A stretch of DNA of 64,000 bases, taken from Cyrtodaria siliqua (Eukaryota > Mollusca > Bivalvia > Adapedonta > Hiatellidae). Shown piece after piece: positions 47,061 through 58,935 of this stretch; position 1 is the stretch's first letter, and each line of letters begins with the position of its first letter. The translations under genes were made by a program, and so were the position numbers. Location: NCBI GenBank assembly GCA_037043455.1, contig JAWPHD010001822.1:228659-292658 (forward strand). Direction: 5' to 3'. The notes beneath the pieces are model-generated. The model made no database searches, was not told the origin of the DNA, and saw only the letters and a program-made list of their open reading frames with translations.

Positions 47061-48046
47061 GTGAGATAAAAAGATGATGAGATATTGTCCTAAAACTATT
47101 TTCAAGGTGAAGTTCTGGCACTGCGATCTTCGACCCATGATCTCATAATCAATAGGCATCTGATCAACACCTTCAAATTTCAAGAATACTATATTATGAA
47201 GGTCATTTAAATAAAAAATACATTTTGCCAAAAACATTTTGAAGATCAAGTAAAGTTCACTGTGACATTGACTGCTGACATTATTATCTGAAAATCTGAC
47301 CAAATGCAACTGAATCATTATTTTACAATTTTATGAGCATGTAAAACTGCTTAAGGTAAAGTTATCATGAACATAGGTCCAGTAGAGATTTTCATCAAAA
47401 CAACTTGGACACACATTAAATTGGATGAGGAAGCTGACGGCAACTGTATCACATAAACTCTCTTATTCTTTGATAGTCCAGCTGAAAATTTATATGATTT
47501 ATGAATTATTAAATGACTTTCAAGCACATAAATAATTTAATGACATGTATATTGTATATTGACACTATGAACAAGTATCAAGACGCATCTGATGGAAGAC
47601 CAAAATGTGTTAAAAATAACAAAATAGTTTATACCTTTTTAACTATTTTGTAGATTCCAACGCATTGTCAGAAAAACTGAGCAGTGAACAATCTTTAAAA
47701 TTTCCATAATAGAAATCATTTCTTGTTTTGAAATCTAGACTAGTGCTTACCTATTTCTTCAGGAGGTCATCAGGTTTGGTTTATATATCAAAATTCACAT
47801 CAAGATTACTAGGTTGAAATGGCATTAGCTTTCAGAAAGCTATCTCTTATACTATTTGCTGTAGTCTATTTAAATGATTATAGCATTGTAGGGTCAACAA
47901 AGTTATGCCAATAATGGTGAGAACATTTTAATGCAAAGATAGCAATTAAATATTCGACAGATTTGATGCTTTGAAATTATGAATGAACTTTCCTTAGATA
48001 TGAAATCTGACTGAAATGAACAGTATACTATTAGTTATATGGATTC
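47061..48046. other. Unique DNA with a solo family G tail and a small palindrome
   Basis: Sequence at 47445-47495 ('cataaactctcttattc', 'gatagtccagct') resembles the 3' end of family G (63290-63345). ACAAAATAGTT (47619-47629) and AACTATTTTGT (47641-47651) form a perfect 11-bp inverted repeat. A splice-donor-like 'gtaagc' on the minus strand at about 47752 has no supported exon. Confidence 0.5.
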
Positions 48047-48160
48047 TTGACAGGCAACATGGGCTCACATTTCCTGTTTGGAAATTATATTCACCGGAGC
48101 CATCAGGCGAGCGGGGATATACTTGCCAAGTAGGGAATGTAAGCCCATGTCACCTGTCAA
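48047..48160. repeat. 114-bp imperfect palindrome
   Basis: TTGACAGGCAACATGGGCT at the left end pairs with AGCCCATGTCACCTGTCAA at the right end. The match continues inward through 'cacatttcctgtttggaaa' against 'ttgccaagtagggaatgt'. It is roughly two 50-bp arms with about 85% complementarity, and the whole unit is essentially a hairpin. It may be a small palindromic element. The plus frame across it is not convincing as a gene. Confidence 0.7.
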
Positions 48161-48712
48161 TAATCCAAATTATGAATTTGTCATACTTCAAAGTTGTTAC
48201 TACTTATATTAAGAAACAAACCACTTTAAACACGGTTTCTTTTTTATGTAGTCAATTTTCCTGTAACTCACTTCTATTTTATTATTAACGTGTATTATCT
48301 TTAAAATGATAAACAACACTACCTACTATTATGTCAGATTTTTACCCACAATGGAAAGCGCAGAAGAGCGCTACGAAAAAAACACAATCAACGGTTTTCA
48401 CAACGAATCGACAGTGTATTATTAAATCTCCACCATTTTCTTTTTGTTTATCGAAGGTATGAGGCACTCATGGGGAAATCATCATATTTTCATGTCGTGA
48501 AATGTAGACATGGACTCATGTCTACGGTGCATTAACCAATGAAATCCCGAGAATATTCTTTGCAGTATGACAAAAGGCCACACTTAAAAAACGTAATGTT
48601 TGCCCTTTCCTGACCGACTCGAAAAAAAGGGCCCAACCCAAATATTTTTCTCTCCTTTTCTGATTTTTTTTTTTTTAAATTGCCAGACCCATCAAGATGC
48701 TTTAAAAACAAT
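48161..48712. other. Mostly unannotated, one small frame
   Basis: A 24-codon frame starts at ATG 48352 (cacaATGGAAAGC), with 'gaag|gtatgagg' donor-like sequence at 48455. It is too short to call a gene and no downstream exon could be linked. Confidence 0.25.
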
Positions 48713-49845
48713 AACAAGAGGGCCAAGAGGGCCTGTATTGCTCTACTGGCTATATGGTGTCCATGGTGGGGTGGGTTGGGGTTGGAATGGGGTGGGGTGG
48801 AGAGTATAGAAGGATTGTGTCAGATATGGCAATATCAAACTAGTTTTTTACAAAGTGTCTTCAGTTACCAAGATATAGGGGAGGGATGTATTTGGTTCAA
48901 ATTTGGCTGGCTTCAAAACAAATCAAACTTTCGTTAATATAAACACTCAAACCAAGTTTGACATGTGACCCAGGGGTGGGGTCAAATTTGACCCCAGGGT
49001 CCCCATTTGAACAAATTTGGTAGAGGACCATACGCTGCGTGTAAATATGAAATATTAAACCATTGGCTCTTTTAATTTTAGAGAAGAAGAATTTTTAAGT
49101 TTGTCCCTGTAAAATTTGACTGCAAGGTCACAATTTGAACAAACTTGGTAGAGGACCATGAGCTGATGGTAGATACAAAATATTAAACCTCTGGCTCCTG
49201 TAGTTTCAGAGTTTTTTTTTTAAAGTTTTCCCTATGTTACTCTATGTAAAACATGTGATCCCTGGGGTTAAGGGCCAAATTTGATGCCAGGGTCACCATT
49301 CAAAAAAACTTGGTAGAGGACCATAAGCTGAGTGTAAATTCAAAATATTAACCTTTGACTCTTGTAGTTTCAGAGAAGAAGATTTTCCCTATAGATAAGT
49401 CTATGTAAAACTGTGACCCCTGGGACAGGGCCAAATTAGACCCAAGGGTCACCATTTGAACAAACTTGGTAGAGGACAATAAGCTGATGCTAAATACAAA
49501 ATTATAACTTTTTATCTCTTGTAGTTTCATAGAAGAAGATTCTTGAATTTCTTCCCGATGACTCTTTGTAACACTGATCCAACAAGGACCCCTAAGCTCC
49601 CAATTAAAGAAAAAAGAACCAAGGTTTCTTATGAGAAAAAAACAACAAAAAAAACAACAAAAAATGCCTCCAGTAAGATTGAACCTACGACCCCTGGGGT
49701 TTCCAGTGTACATTACTAAATATTGAAAAAGGCCCCAACTCCGACGTTTCTGGTTCGATCTGGCTGGTTTTCAAACTCGTCCGAGCTTTCATTGATATAA
49801 ACAATCTGGTAAAGTTTGGGAAAGATCGAATACAAAATTCAGATA
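48713..49845. repeat. D-type head, family H units and a family D unit
   Basis: The head CAAGAGGGCCAAGAGGGCCTG (48716) is followed by 'tgctctactggctatatgg' and a GGGGTGG-rich stretch. Four family H units (48955-49560) and an A-rich tract 'aaaaaacaacaaaaaaaac' follow. A single family D unit (49725-49845) joins directly to the Penelope-type fragment. Confidence 0.75.
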
Positions 49846-51049
49846 TCGAGGTGTAATTAAAGGCTTCAATAACATCTGCCTGGGTATCTGGTGAAAGACT
49901 CAACATCAAATCTCTTTCATAGCAATATAAAAACAAATCTGCAACAAGGGGTGCACAGTTCGTACCCATAGGGATACTAACAATTTGTCTAGTATAAACG
50001 CTATTTCATACCTGAAAAAAATAAGTGTTTCACAAACTTCATGGCAAGTCCACATAGCGTAATTGTACAAACTACCGTAAAAAATGTTTTAATATTGTTA
50101 CAGGCCAAAAATGTAGTATTTTCCCTAGTAAAAGATTTTTGAATGAGAGCAATAAGCTTGTCTTTCATAAGGTGGAGTGGTAAAGTAGTATATAAGGTAG
50201 AAAAATCATAAGTACTTATAGATGAAGCCTGACGTTTATTGCAAATTTTATCAAGAACATCGCCTGAATTTTTAATAGACCAAAATAAATTAATCAAAGA
50301 GTTTTCATAAGCTTTAGCACAATATTGTTTAACAAGATATTTGTAGTGGTGCAAGAACTAGAATTGGAAATAAAACGGACTTTATATGGTTAAATTGTGT
50401 AATTTGGGAATCCAGTACATCATTGGAAGTATGTTTTGTTTTTATTCTATTCCAGCCTTAAAATCTTGCACTGAGTGATATGGGTCGAAACAACAATATC
50501 TTCAGCTGATTGCACTGGAGTATACGAATTAGTACTCACGAGTTCCTGGTTCCTGAGATAAAACATTGACGTAATGGAGGGGTCAAACAATAATTATATT
50601 ATTAGCTGCTTTATCAGCAGTAACTGAAACTTATAATGAAATTCCTGGATTCCCAATTTTAAATTACGAAATGAAAACCTAGGTCTAGGGGGAAGTAGGG
50701 AGTGGTTAGCCGTACAGAAGTTAATACGGGTATCTATGATGTTAAAAATAGTATTTTTCCAAGTAGAAAGGGAGTTATGGTCAGCATGTTCTCTACGACA
50801 CCAATTAATACTAAAATCCTCAATGGATTGGGCGATCTGACCACGGCATGCATTAAAATCAATCACAGAAGGCAATCTATAATTCAGACCTTTAGAAAAC
50901 AAATGCCTAATACGTTTATCTATAATATAAAAATTACCAGTTATGCCATGACCGGTTGGAGCAGATGAAAATTTGGATGTTCTACACTCGCATTCCTTAG
51001 GAGTGTTATTTACTATCCCCTGCAGAAATAAATCCAAGCATTTTTTCAT
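49846..51049 (-). pseudogene. Penelope-type (or related) reverse transcriptase fragment
   Basis: Three minus-strand blocks in order are 51049-50594 (including 'GHGITGNFYIIDKRIRHL', 'NACRGQIAQSIEDFSINWC' and 'LLPPRPRFSFRNLKLG'), 50354-50001 ('SSISTYDFSTLYTTLPLHLM', the palm motif A Asp block, and 'ITLCGLAMKFVKHLFF') and 49969-49846 ('MGTNCAPLVADLFLYCYERD', the motif B block, to 'EAFNYTSI'). Frameshifts separate them. It ends just before the YxDD motif C, where a family D unit begins, so the catalytic centre is missing. The motif set is what I remember from Penelope-like elements of bivalves and cnidarians; the clade is uncertain. Confidence 0.75.
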
Positions 51050-51389
51050 TCTTAAGAATTCTTTAGAATTCCAAGGAAGTTCAATGTTTTGTCTTTTGTA
51101 AAAACATTGGATTTCTTTGGAATGAAAACTCCTAGAAATTCCATGGAATTCTCAAGATTGTTTCTTGGAGAAAGTTTGGAAAACATTGGATTTGTAATCC
51201 ATCAAAATCCAATGTTTTCCCTGTGCATAAACATTGAATTTCTTTGGACTTCTACTCTCTGTCCAGCAACATACTTTGGAAAAGCTTGGAAAAGCTTGGA
51301 CTTTAATTCTTGACCAGAAAAAGGAAAGTGCAATGTTTTGCAAGGTTTTTACAATTGGAAAAAGATTGGTATACTTTGGACTTATTTAC
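51030..51389. repeat. AT-rich segment with repeated 'aaaacattgga' words
   Basis: 'aaacattggattt', 'aaacattgaattt' and 'ttggaaaagcttgga' words recur between 51088 and 51300, sometimes inverted ('aatccaatgtttt'). 'aaagcttgga' is tandemly doubled at about 51281-51300. No coding function is supported. Confidence 0.5.
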
Positions 51390-52575
51390 TACTTCTACTG
51401 CTGCTGCTACAACTACTAACACTATTACTACTACTTCTACTACAACAACAATAGAAACAGCTGCTGCTGTTACTACTACATGTACTACTTCTACTATTAT
51501 TGCTGCTACTACTACTACTACTGCTGTTGTTGCTGCTGCTATTGATGTTATTACTACAATCGCTACTTCTACTACTACTACTGATGTTACTACTACTACT
51601 ACTACAACTACTATTACTGCTCTACTACTACTACTACTACTACTACTTCTATTGTTGCTGCTACTACTGCTGTAACTACTACAAGCGTTACTTCTACTAC
51701 TACTGCTGTTACTACTACTACTATTGCTGCTCTACTACTAGTACTGATTTAGTTGCTGCTGCTACAGCTGTAACTACTACATATACTACTTCTATTACTA
51801 CTGATGTTACTACTACTACTACTACTGCTGCTTTACTACTACTACTACTACTACTGCTGTTGTTGCTGCTGCTACTGCTGTTACTACTACAAGCGCTTCT
51901 TCTACTACTACTGCTGTTACTATTACTACTACTACTATTATTACTGCTGCTCTATTACTACTACTACTACTACTACTACTGATTTAGTTGATGCTGATAC
52001 TGCTGTTACTACTACATGTACTACTTCTACTACTACTGCTGTTACTACTACTACTACTGTTGCTGTTACTACTACATGTACTATTTCTACTACTACTGCA
52101 GTTACTACTACTACTACTACTATTGCCCTCTGATGCTGTTCTACTACTACTACTACTTTTACTACCGCTGTAGTTGCTGCTGATACTGCTGTTACTACTA
52201 CACACACTACTTCTACAACTACTGCTGTTACTATTACTACTTATTACTACTGTTGCTATACTACTACTGCTGTTGTTGCTACTGCTGATACTACTACATA
52301 CACTACTACTACTACTGCTGTTACTACTACTGTTGCTGCTCTACTATATTCCTACTTCTACTAGTAATCTGTTGTTGCTGCTGCTACTGTTGTTACTACT
52401 ATATGCACTACTTCTACTACTACTGCTGTACCTACAACTACTGCTGCTCTACTACTACTGCTGTTGTTGCTGTTACTACTACATGTACTATTTCTACTAC
52501 TACTGCTGCTGCTCTACAACTACTACTGCTGCTTCTGCTACTGCTGCTGCTGCTGCTGCGCTACTGTGGCATCAG
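51390..52575. repeat. 1.2 kb CTA/CTG trinucleotide microsatellite
   Basis: This is nearly continuous 3-bp periodicity of CTA, CTG, CTT and ACT-type triplets. Internal higher-order copies ('actactacatgtactacttc', 'gttgttgctgctgctactgc') recur about every 80-170 bp. All six frames stay open for long runs giving poly-Leu, poly-Tyr, poly-Thr or poly-Val; these are artefacts. Confidence 0.95.
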
Positions 52576-53616
52576 CAGTGAGAACAACAACCATTAATAA
52601 AAATAATAAAAATAAAAAAAGAAAATATAATAAAAGCAACATTGATTGAACATTGATCATAATAATATAAATAATTGATCACTATTTTCTTTGATTTGAT
52701 TCTTTTTCTTTGATTTGGCTAAACAGTCAAATGATGTTCAAACACATGTATAATAAACACAATGTACATGTAACTATCAAATACATGTACTAGGATCAGT
52801 TAGAAGATTTCTAAAATACTGAAAACACAGAATGGTCTTAATGCAGCCCTTTGTACTGGCAAGTCAGGATAAATTCCCCACATTGCCAGATGTGAGGTGA
52901 TAAGAGGATCATGTCCATCTATTGGCCATACATTAGTGGTACATTTAGCATAATATACTCTGAATTAACCTTAATGTTACCCCTGATTTGCTGAGAGTTG
53001 ATTGGTTAAACAAAATACTGGTAGTCATTTTGAATATTTCTAACATGCTGGGCACAGTAAACATGTATCTGTTTATCTTATTTAACGAGGTACTAAATTG
53101 TGAAATCATTGTATTGAAACTCTTGATTTTGTTGGATATAAGTGACTGGCTATATTTTACTGAAGGATTAAGACAGAAGCTTGACTACAGCAGAATGAAA
53201 TCTGATGTTTAAAGTCAGGTATGTACTAAATAAATCTACTTTAAATTATCAATATGGCATGCAATTAATGTTCATCAAAGATTATGAAATGACTCAGATT
53301 GCCAGTGAATTAATTTTATATTTATTAGAAACCTTAGACTAATTGTTTATTATATTTTGGAAAGTTTGACTATTTTAAAAGCTGCTGAAGCAGATGTCAA
53401 CATCTTCCTATAATCATTTGGCCTATTTCCTCTGTTATGGACACCCATGGTGAAGAAGAGATTTATCCAAACCTCTTTAAAACAGCTAGATGATATAAAC
53501 ATATAAACATGACTTGTTCTTAAACATGACTTGTATATATGTTTTCACATGACAGTGAATTAAAAAACAATGTTGTTTAAATTCACCTGTTATAAACTTT
53601 GCTTAAAAACACTATT
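52576..53616. other. Mostly unannotated DNA
   Basis: After an AATAA-rich stretch there is low-complexity AT-rich DNA. A frame at 52988-53212 (hydrophobic, 'MYLFILFNEVLNCEIIVLK') ends just before a 'cag|gtatgt' donor-like site (53216-53223). It might be the first exon of the transcript proposed at 53617, but there is no homology support. Confidence 0.3.
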
Positions 53617-54131
53617 TTAGAACTGAAAGAGACTGCTTTCATTAGGGGCCATGATGGACTGGTACCAGACAAACCAGGAGATGAAGTCTTGGAGGAAACA
53701 TGTTCCATATTTAGCATGTAAAAAGTAAGTTTCCCATGTATCTTTGTTTAGACTAACAGTATATACATTTCGGAATTGCAGTAGACATTAAGCTACTAAT
53801 TCTCTGATAACTAGTTTACTGTTCCAAATTGAAATCAATAATAAGAGCAACTAGTCTTATCTGATGATTCTGCTCTCCTATTTAAGAAATATGTTGAAAA
53901 TGTAGATTGGCCACATTACATTTAGGCTAGAATTGCAGATTTTAACTACCTTTAAATTTTAGATTTGCCTTTTATTCTCTTAAAATATATATGGTAAATA
54001 GGAATATGTTCTCTGTATTTTCTTATTTCTTTCAGAATATGTCAGACCTTAAAGCATGGACCAAGAAACATAAGATGAACACATTACGGGGAACCAAGAT
54101 TTATGATTCTTTCATATGGTTATATGCAATG
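53617..54131 (+). ncRNA. Possible two-exon plus-strand transcript, coding status unclear
   Basis: Exon-like segment 1 lies between 'ctattttag' and 'aaaaa|gtaagt' (about 53620-53726). Segment 2 lies between 'atttctttcag' (54035) and 'gcaat|gtaagtat' (54131), a strong acceptor and donor pair. Segment 1 has an open frame with MMDWYQTNQEMKSWRKHV followed by PYLACK, but joining in phase gives a stop soon after. In the other frame, segment 2 encodes MSDLKAWTKKHKMNTLRGTK. I recognise neither. It may be a long non-coding RNA or part of a poorly conserved gene. Confidence 0.3.
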
Positions 54132-54857
54132 TAAGTATATTATTTTGTAGTGTTTTTTGATTTTAATGATTTTAAAATGGTTTAAAATAATATGTCTCTT
54201 CTCATTATGCTCATTATAATCCAAATTTTCAAAAGAAAAGCTTAAATTGATCATATTTATGTTATTGGGCAGATGTTGAAATGATGCAAATTCATAAATT
54301 AATTAAATATATTTTTTTCTAAAAGAATAATTTAGTTTAAACACAAAATATCAAGAAAACTTTGTATAAGCCAGTGTCAAATATGTTGCTGTGAATTTAT
54401 TTTATTAAAAAATAGACAACTCTGCGTAGGGAGTGATGTATCATCGGAAAAATGTTCACATATTTGGTTGATGCAGTTTTAAGAAAATATTCTCTGGTAG
54501 ATGGTTAAGATAAAAGTTGCTTTTTAAATTAAATTTAACTATTGTTTCAAATAGATTGTACTGGCACAAAAATGAAATACTCGGAACGAGGTCCTCAAAG
54601 AAGTTATCAACGATAAATTTGGCCTCTGTCGTCAGTAGGACATTTTGCACTATTTTTTTATCAAAATTAATGTGAAAAATTGGTTTCATAGCTTTCTGGA
54701 AGGGGAATATCTATTACATTTTAAAGACAAAAGCTATTTTCTTATCTACATCAAACATGTTGAATGCTTTTTTTCCCAAAAACGAAAGTCAACATTTTCT
54801 GGGATTGTCACATAATGTGTTATCAAATTTGAGATGCTTCACATGGACCTATATGTA

Positions 54858-55319
54858 ACACTCAAGAGATATGAAAACGCAACACGGGAATTTCCGCTAT
54901 ATATTTTATGTGTAATATGCTGCTGTTAATCAAATGGTACATGGCTACGTTAGACCTTTCCTTTTGGAAAAAAAGACTAAAACAACTCATAACATAGCTA
55001 TTAGTATTAGTTCAAAGTTTCATTATTGACAGAGTACGCGTTTGGCTCAAGCATGTGATGCAAAATTTTGCAAAATTTTTACGTTAAATACAGTACTGAA
55101 CTGGCTCAGTTTTCAAAGAGCAACTTCAACATTTATCAAGGTCTTGTTACAAGGTGTAGTGTGATTAAAACGTCTACATCATCACAGTTGGTCATAACTG
55201 CAATTTTCTTTTTACAAAACATCTTGGGATTTATTTGGAATATTATGTGGAATTAAGTGCACAGTATATACATTATATAGCGGAAATTCTCGTGTTGCGT
55301 TTTCATATCTCTTGAGTGT
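54858..55319. mobile_element. 462-bp MITE with 46-bp terminal inverted repeats
   Basis: ACACTCAAGAGATATGAAAA starts the left end (54858-54903). Its reverse complement, with one or two mismatches over 46 bp, ends the element (55274-55319; TTTTCATATCTCTTGAGTGT). The interior is AT-rich, with a 62-codon frame of no recognised type. The target duplication could not be resolved (TA on the left, AG on the right). A D-type head starts 4 bp beyond the right end. Confidence 0.88.
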
Positions 55320-55994
55320 AGGAACAAGAGGAGCAAGAGGGCCTGTATCGCTCTACTGGTTACCCCAGGGGCGAGGCCAAATTTGACCCCAGGTTCACCA
55401 TTTGAACAAACATCCAAAAGCTGATAATAAATAAAAAATATTAAACCTTTAAAAATTATCTCTTGTAGTTTCAGAGAAGAAGATTTTGAAGTTCTTCCCT
55501 ATAACTCTTTGTAAAACTGATCCAACAAGGGCCCCTAAGCCCCCAATTAAAGAAAAAACAACAAGGTTTCTTATGAGAAAAAAAACAAGAGGCCCAAGAG
55601 AGCCTGTGGATGCTCTACTAGTTAAATGGCTTTTATATCAAGGGTTGTTGACATAAAATGCCCATCAGTGCTTCTTTTAAAACATTGCAAAAACAACAGG
55701 GCCAGGATGGCCTTAGATCGCTCGCCTGTTAATCATGGGCAATAAGTCTGCTGTGCCTAGTCTGGCATGGGAATTTTTTAATTTGTCCCACTTTCTTCTA
55801 TGAATGAGATTTCATCAAAATGGGTGGAGGGTTTATATTAACATTCTAAACAAACTATTTAACTAAATAAAGGGCCATAACTCCGCTGTTACTGGTCCAA
55901 ACTGGCTGGTTTTCGAAACTTTCCGAGCTTTCATTGATATTAAAAATCTGGTTAAGTTTGGTAAAGATCGGATGAAAACTGATGGCCCTATCAG
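55320..55994. repeat. Cluster of truncated element heads and units
   Basis: Three heads occur in 400 bp: CAAGAGGAGCAAGAGGGCCTG at 55324, CAAGAGGCCCAAGAGAGCCTG at 55585 and a 'caacagggccaggatggcc' variant at 55692. They carry a family H unit and family D units between them. No complete tail is present, so these are 5' fragments. Confidence 0.7.
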
Positions 55995-56544
55995 ATAAGT
56001 TTCATGAAAATCCTTCAAGTAGTTTCAGAAGAGTAGTCGCTACAAGTTTTTACTACATAACTCTATGTACTACATAACTTTATGTAAACAAAGATGGCCA
56101 CTGGCAGCCATGTTTAATGATAATGACAAATCAAAATAATTTTCGACAAGGACCAAAATCATGTCATGCTGATCATTTTAGAAAAAGTCCCATATCAATA
56201 TCACTTATAGTTTTCAAGAAGTAGGTGCTACAAACCTGTTTTTTTTTTTAAATCTATTTTTAAACGTGGTGGCCATCTTGATTTCTGGTCGACCTGAAAT
56301 TTTACTAGGATCAACTAGTCATCAAGTGTAACATTCCTGTGGAGTTTCATGACAATCTGTCAAGTAGTTTCAGAGGAGTAGTCACTACATTACTCCAGAA
56401 CTCTTATGAACAAAGATGACCACTGCCAGACATGTTTAAAGTTTAATCAAAATGATTTTCAACAAGGCATTTTGCAGATCATTTTAGAAAAAGTCCCATA
56501 TCAATTATAGTTTTCAAGAAGTAGTCGCTACAAAAAAAAATAAA
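55995..56544. repeat. Family C array, left part
   Basis: One and a half units ('cttcaagtagtttcagaagag', 'caaagatggccactggcagcc', 'atcatgtcatgctgatcat') are interrupted at the A-run before 56545 by another family C element. Confidence 0.8.
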
Positions 56545-58460
56545 CAAGAGGTCAATGACCTTGAAGCTCTACTGATTGATTTTGATTTCAGGAAGTAGTC
56601 GCTACAAACTGGTTTTTTGAAAATCTATTTTTAGCCATGGTGGCCATCTTGAATTTCCGGCCGACCTGAAATTTTGCTAGGATCAATTAGACATCAAGAG
56701 CAACATTCCTGTGAAGTTTCATGAAAATCCGTCAAGTAGTTTCAGAGGAGTAGTCGCTACAAGTTTTCATTATATAACTCTATGTAAACAAAGATGGCCA
56801 CTGACAGCCATGTTTAACATTGAATCAAAATAATGTATGACTCTGATAACCATCATGTCATGCTGATCATTTTAGAAAAAGTCCCATATCAATATCTCTT
56901 ATAGTTTTCAAGAAGTAGTCGCTACAAACTTATTTTTTAAAAATCTATTTTTAGCCATGGCGGCCATCTTGAATTTCCGGCCGACCTGAAATTTTGCTAA
57001 GCTCAATTAGACATCAAGAGCAATATTCGTGTGAAGTTTCATGAAAATCCGTCAAGTAGTTTCAGAGGAGTAGTCGCTACAAGTTATCATTATATAACTC
57101 TTATGTAAACATACATGGCCACTGGCAGCCATGTTTAACGTCGAATCAAAATAATGTTCGACTTGAATAACCATCATGTCATGCTGATCATTTTAGAAAA
57201 AGTCCCATATCAATATCACTTATAGTTTTCAAGAAGTAGTCGCTACAAACTTGTATTTTGAAAATCTATTTTTAGCCATGGCGGCCATCTTGAATTTCCG
57301 GCCGACCTGAAATTTTGCAAGGATCAATTAGACATCAAGAGCAACATTCGTGTGAAGTTTCATGAAAATCCGTCAAGTACTTTCAGAGGAGTAGTCGCTA
57401 CATGTTATCATTATATAACTCTATGTAAACAAAGATGGCCACTGGCAGCCATGTTTAACGTCGAATCAAAATAATGTTCGACTCGGATAACCATCATGTC
57501 ATGCTGATAATTTTAGAAAAAGTCCCATTTCAAAATCTCTTATAGTTTTCAAGAAGTAGTCGCTACAAACTTATTTTTTAAAAATCGATTTTTAGCCGTG
57601 GCGGCCATCTTGAATTTCCGGCCAATATGAAATTTTGCTAGGATCAATTAGACATCAAGAGCAACATTCCTGTTAAGTTTCATGAAAATCCGTCAAGTAG
57701 TTTCAGAGGAGTAGTCGATACAAGTTTTCATTATATAAATCTATGTAAACAAAGATGGCCACTGGCAGCCATGTTTAACGTCGAATCAAAACGGTTTTCG
57801 ACAAGGACCAACATCATGTCATGCTGATCATTTTAGAAAAATTCCCATATCAATATCTCTTATAGTTTTCAAGAAGTAGTCGCTACAAACTTATTTTTTA
57901 AAAATCTATTTTTAGCCGTGGCGGCCATCTTGAATTTCCGGCCGACCTGAAATTTTGCTAGGATTAATTAGACATCAAGAGCAACATTCCTGTGAAGTTT
58001 CATGAAAATCCGTCAAGTAGTTTCAGAGGAGTAGTCGCTACAAGTTTTCATTATATAACTCTATGTAAACAAAGATGGCCGCTGGCAGCCATGTTTAACG
58101 TCAAATCAATACGATTTTCGACAAGGACCAACATCATGTCATGCTGATCATTTTAGAAAAAGTCCCATAGCAATATCCCTTAGAGTTTTCAAGAAGTAGT
58201 CGCTACAAACTTGTTTTTTAAAAACTTATTTTTAGATTTGGCGGCCATCTTGGATTTCACATCTACATGAATTTTTGCTAGGATCAACTAGACTTCATGG
58301 GCAACATTTCTGTAAAGTTTCATGAAAATCTATTCAGTAGTTTCAGAGGAGTAGTCGCTACAAAAAAAAAGTTAACGGACAGACGGACAGACGGACGGAC
58401 GGACGACGTACGCCGCACCACGGCATAAGCTCGGCTGATCTCTGATCGGTAGAGCTAAAA
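56545..58460 (+). mobile_element. Family C element, full-length, nested in an older family C array
   Basis: The head CAAGAGGTCAATGACCT (palindrome AGGTCA-A-TGACCT) is followed by AGCTCTACTGAT (56565-56576). Five units of about 357 bp ('agtagtcgctacaaactt', 'gcggccatcttgaatttccg', 'tcaagagcaacattcctgtg') are very similar to each other. 'gacagacggacggacggacg' and the tail ATCGGTAGAGCT (58445-58456, 11 of 12 to the head motif) follow, then AAAA. The family C unit interrupted at 56544 ('cgctacaaa') resumes at 58461 ('atctatttttatccgtg'). Confidence 0.85.
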
Positions 58461-58930
58461 ATCTATTTTTATCCGTGTTGGCCATTCTGAATTTCCGTCC
58501 GACCTGAACTTTTGATAGGATCAACTAGACATCAAGAGCAACATTCCTGTGAAGCTTCATGAAAATCTGTCTAGTAGTTTCAGAGGAGTAGTCACTACAA
58601 GTTTTTACTACACAACTCCATAACTCTTATAAACAAAGATGACCGCTGGCAGCCAGGTTTAACCTCCAATCAAAATGATTTTCAACAAGGACCAACTTGC
58701 TGATCATTTTAAAAAATAGTCCCATATCAATATCACTTACAGTTTTCAAGAAGTAGTCGTTACAAATTTTTTCTAAAATCTATTTTTATCCGTGGCGGCC
58801 ATTTTGAATTTCTGTCCGACCTGAAATTTTGCTAGGATCAACTAGACATCAAGAGCAACATTCCTGCGAAGCTTCATGAAAATCTGTCATGTAGTTTCAG
58901 AGAAGTAGTCACTACAAGTTTTTACTACAT
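58461..58930. repeat. Family C array, middle part
   Basis: One and a third units of the older array, with 'gatgaccgctggcagccag' and 'gcgaagcttcatgaaaatctg', run into the terminal-inverted-repeat element at about 58936. Confidence 0.8.
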
Positions 58931-58935
58931 TATAG

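Noticed and set aside
47740..47830. Possible 5' exon of the RNF213-like gene with a GTAAGC donor
   Set aside because: The sequence upstream of the donor contains stops in frame and no family-like peptide.
51310..52600. Long frames of poly-Leu, poly-Tyr, poly-Thr and poly-Val
   Set aside because: All frames on both strands are open because of the trinucleotide repeat; no real protein.
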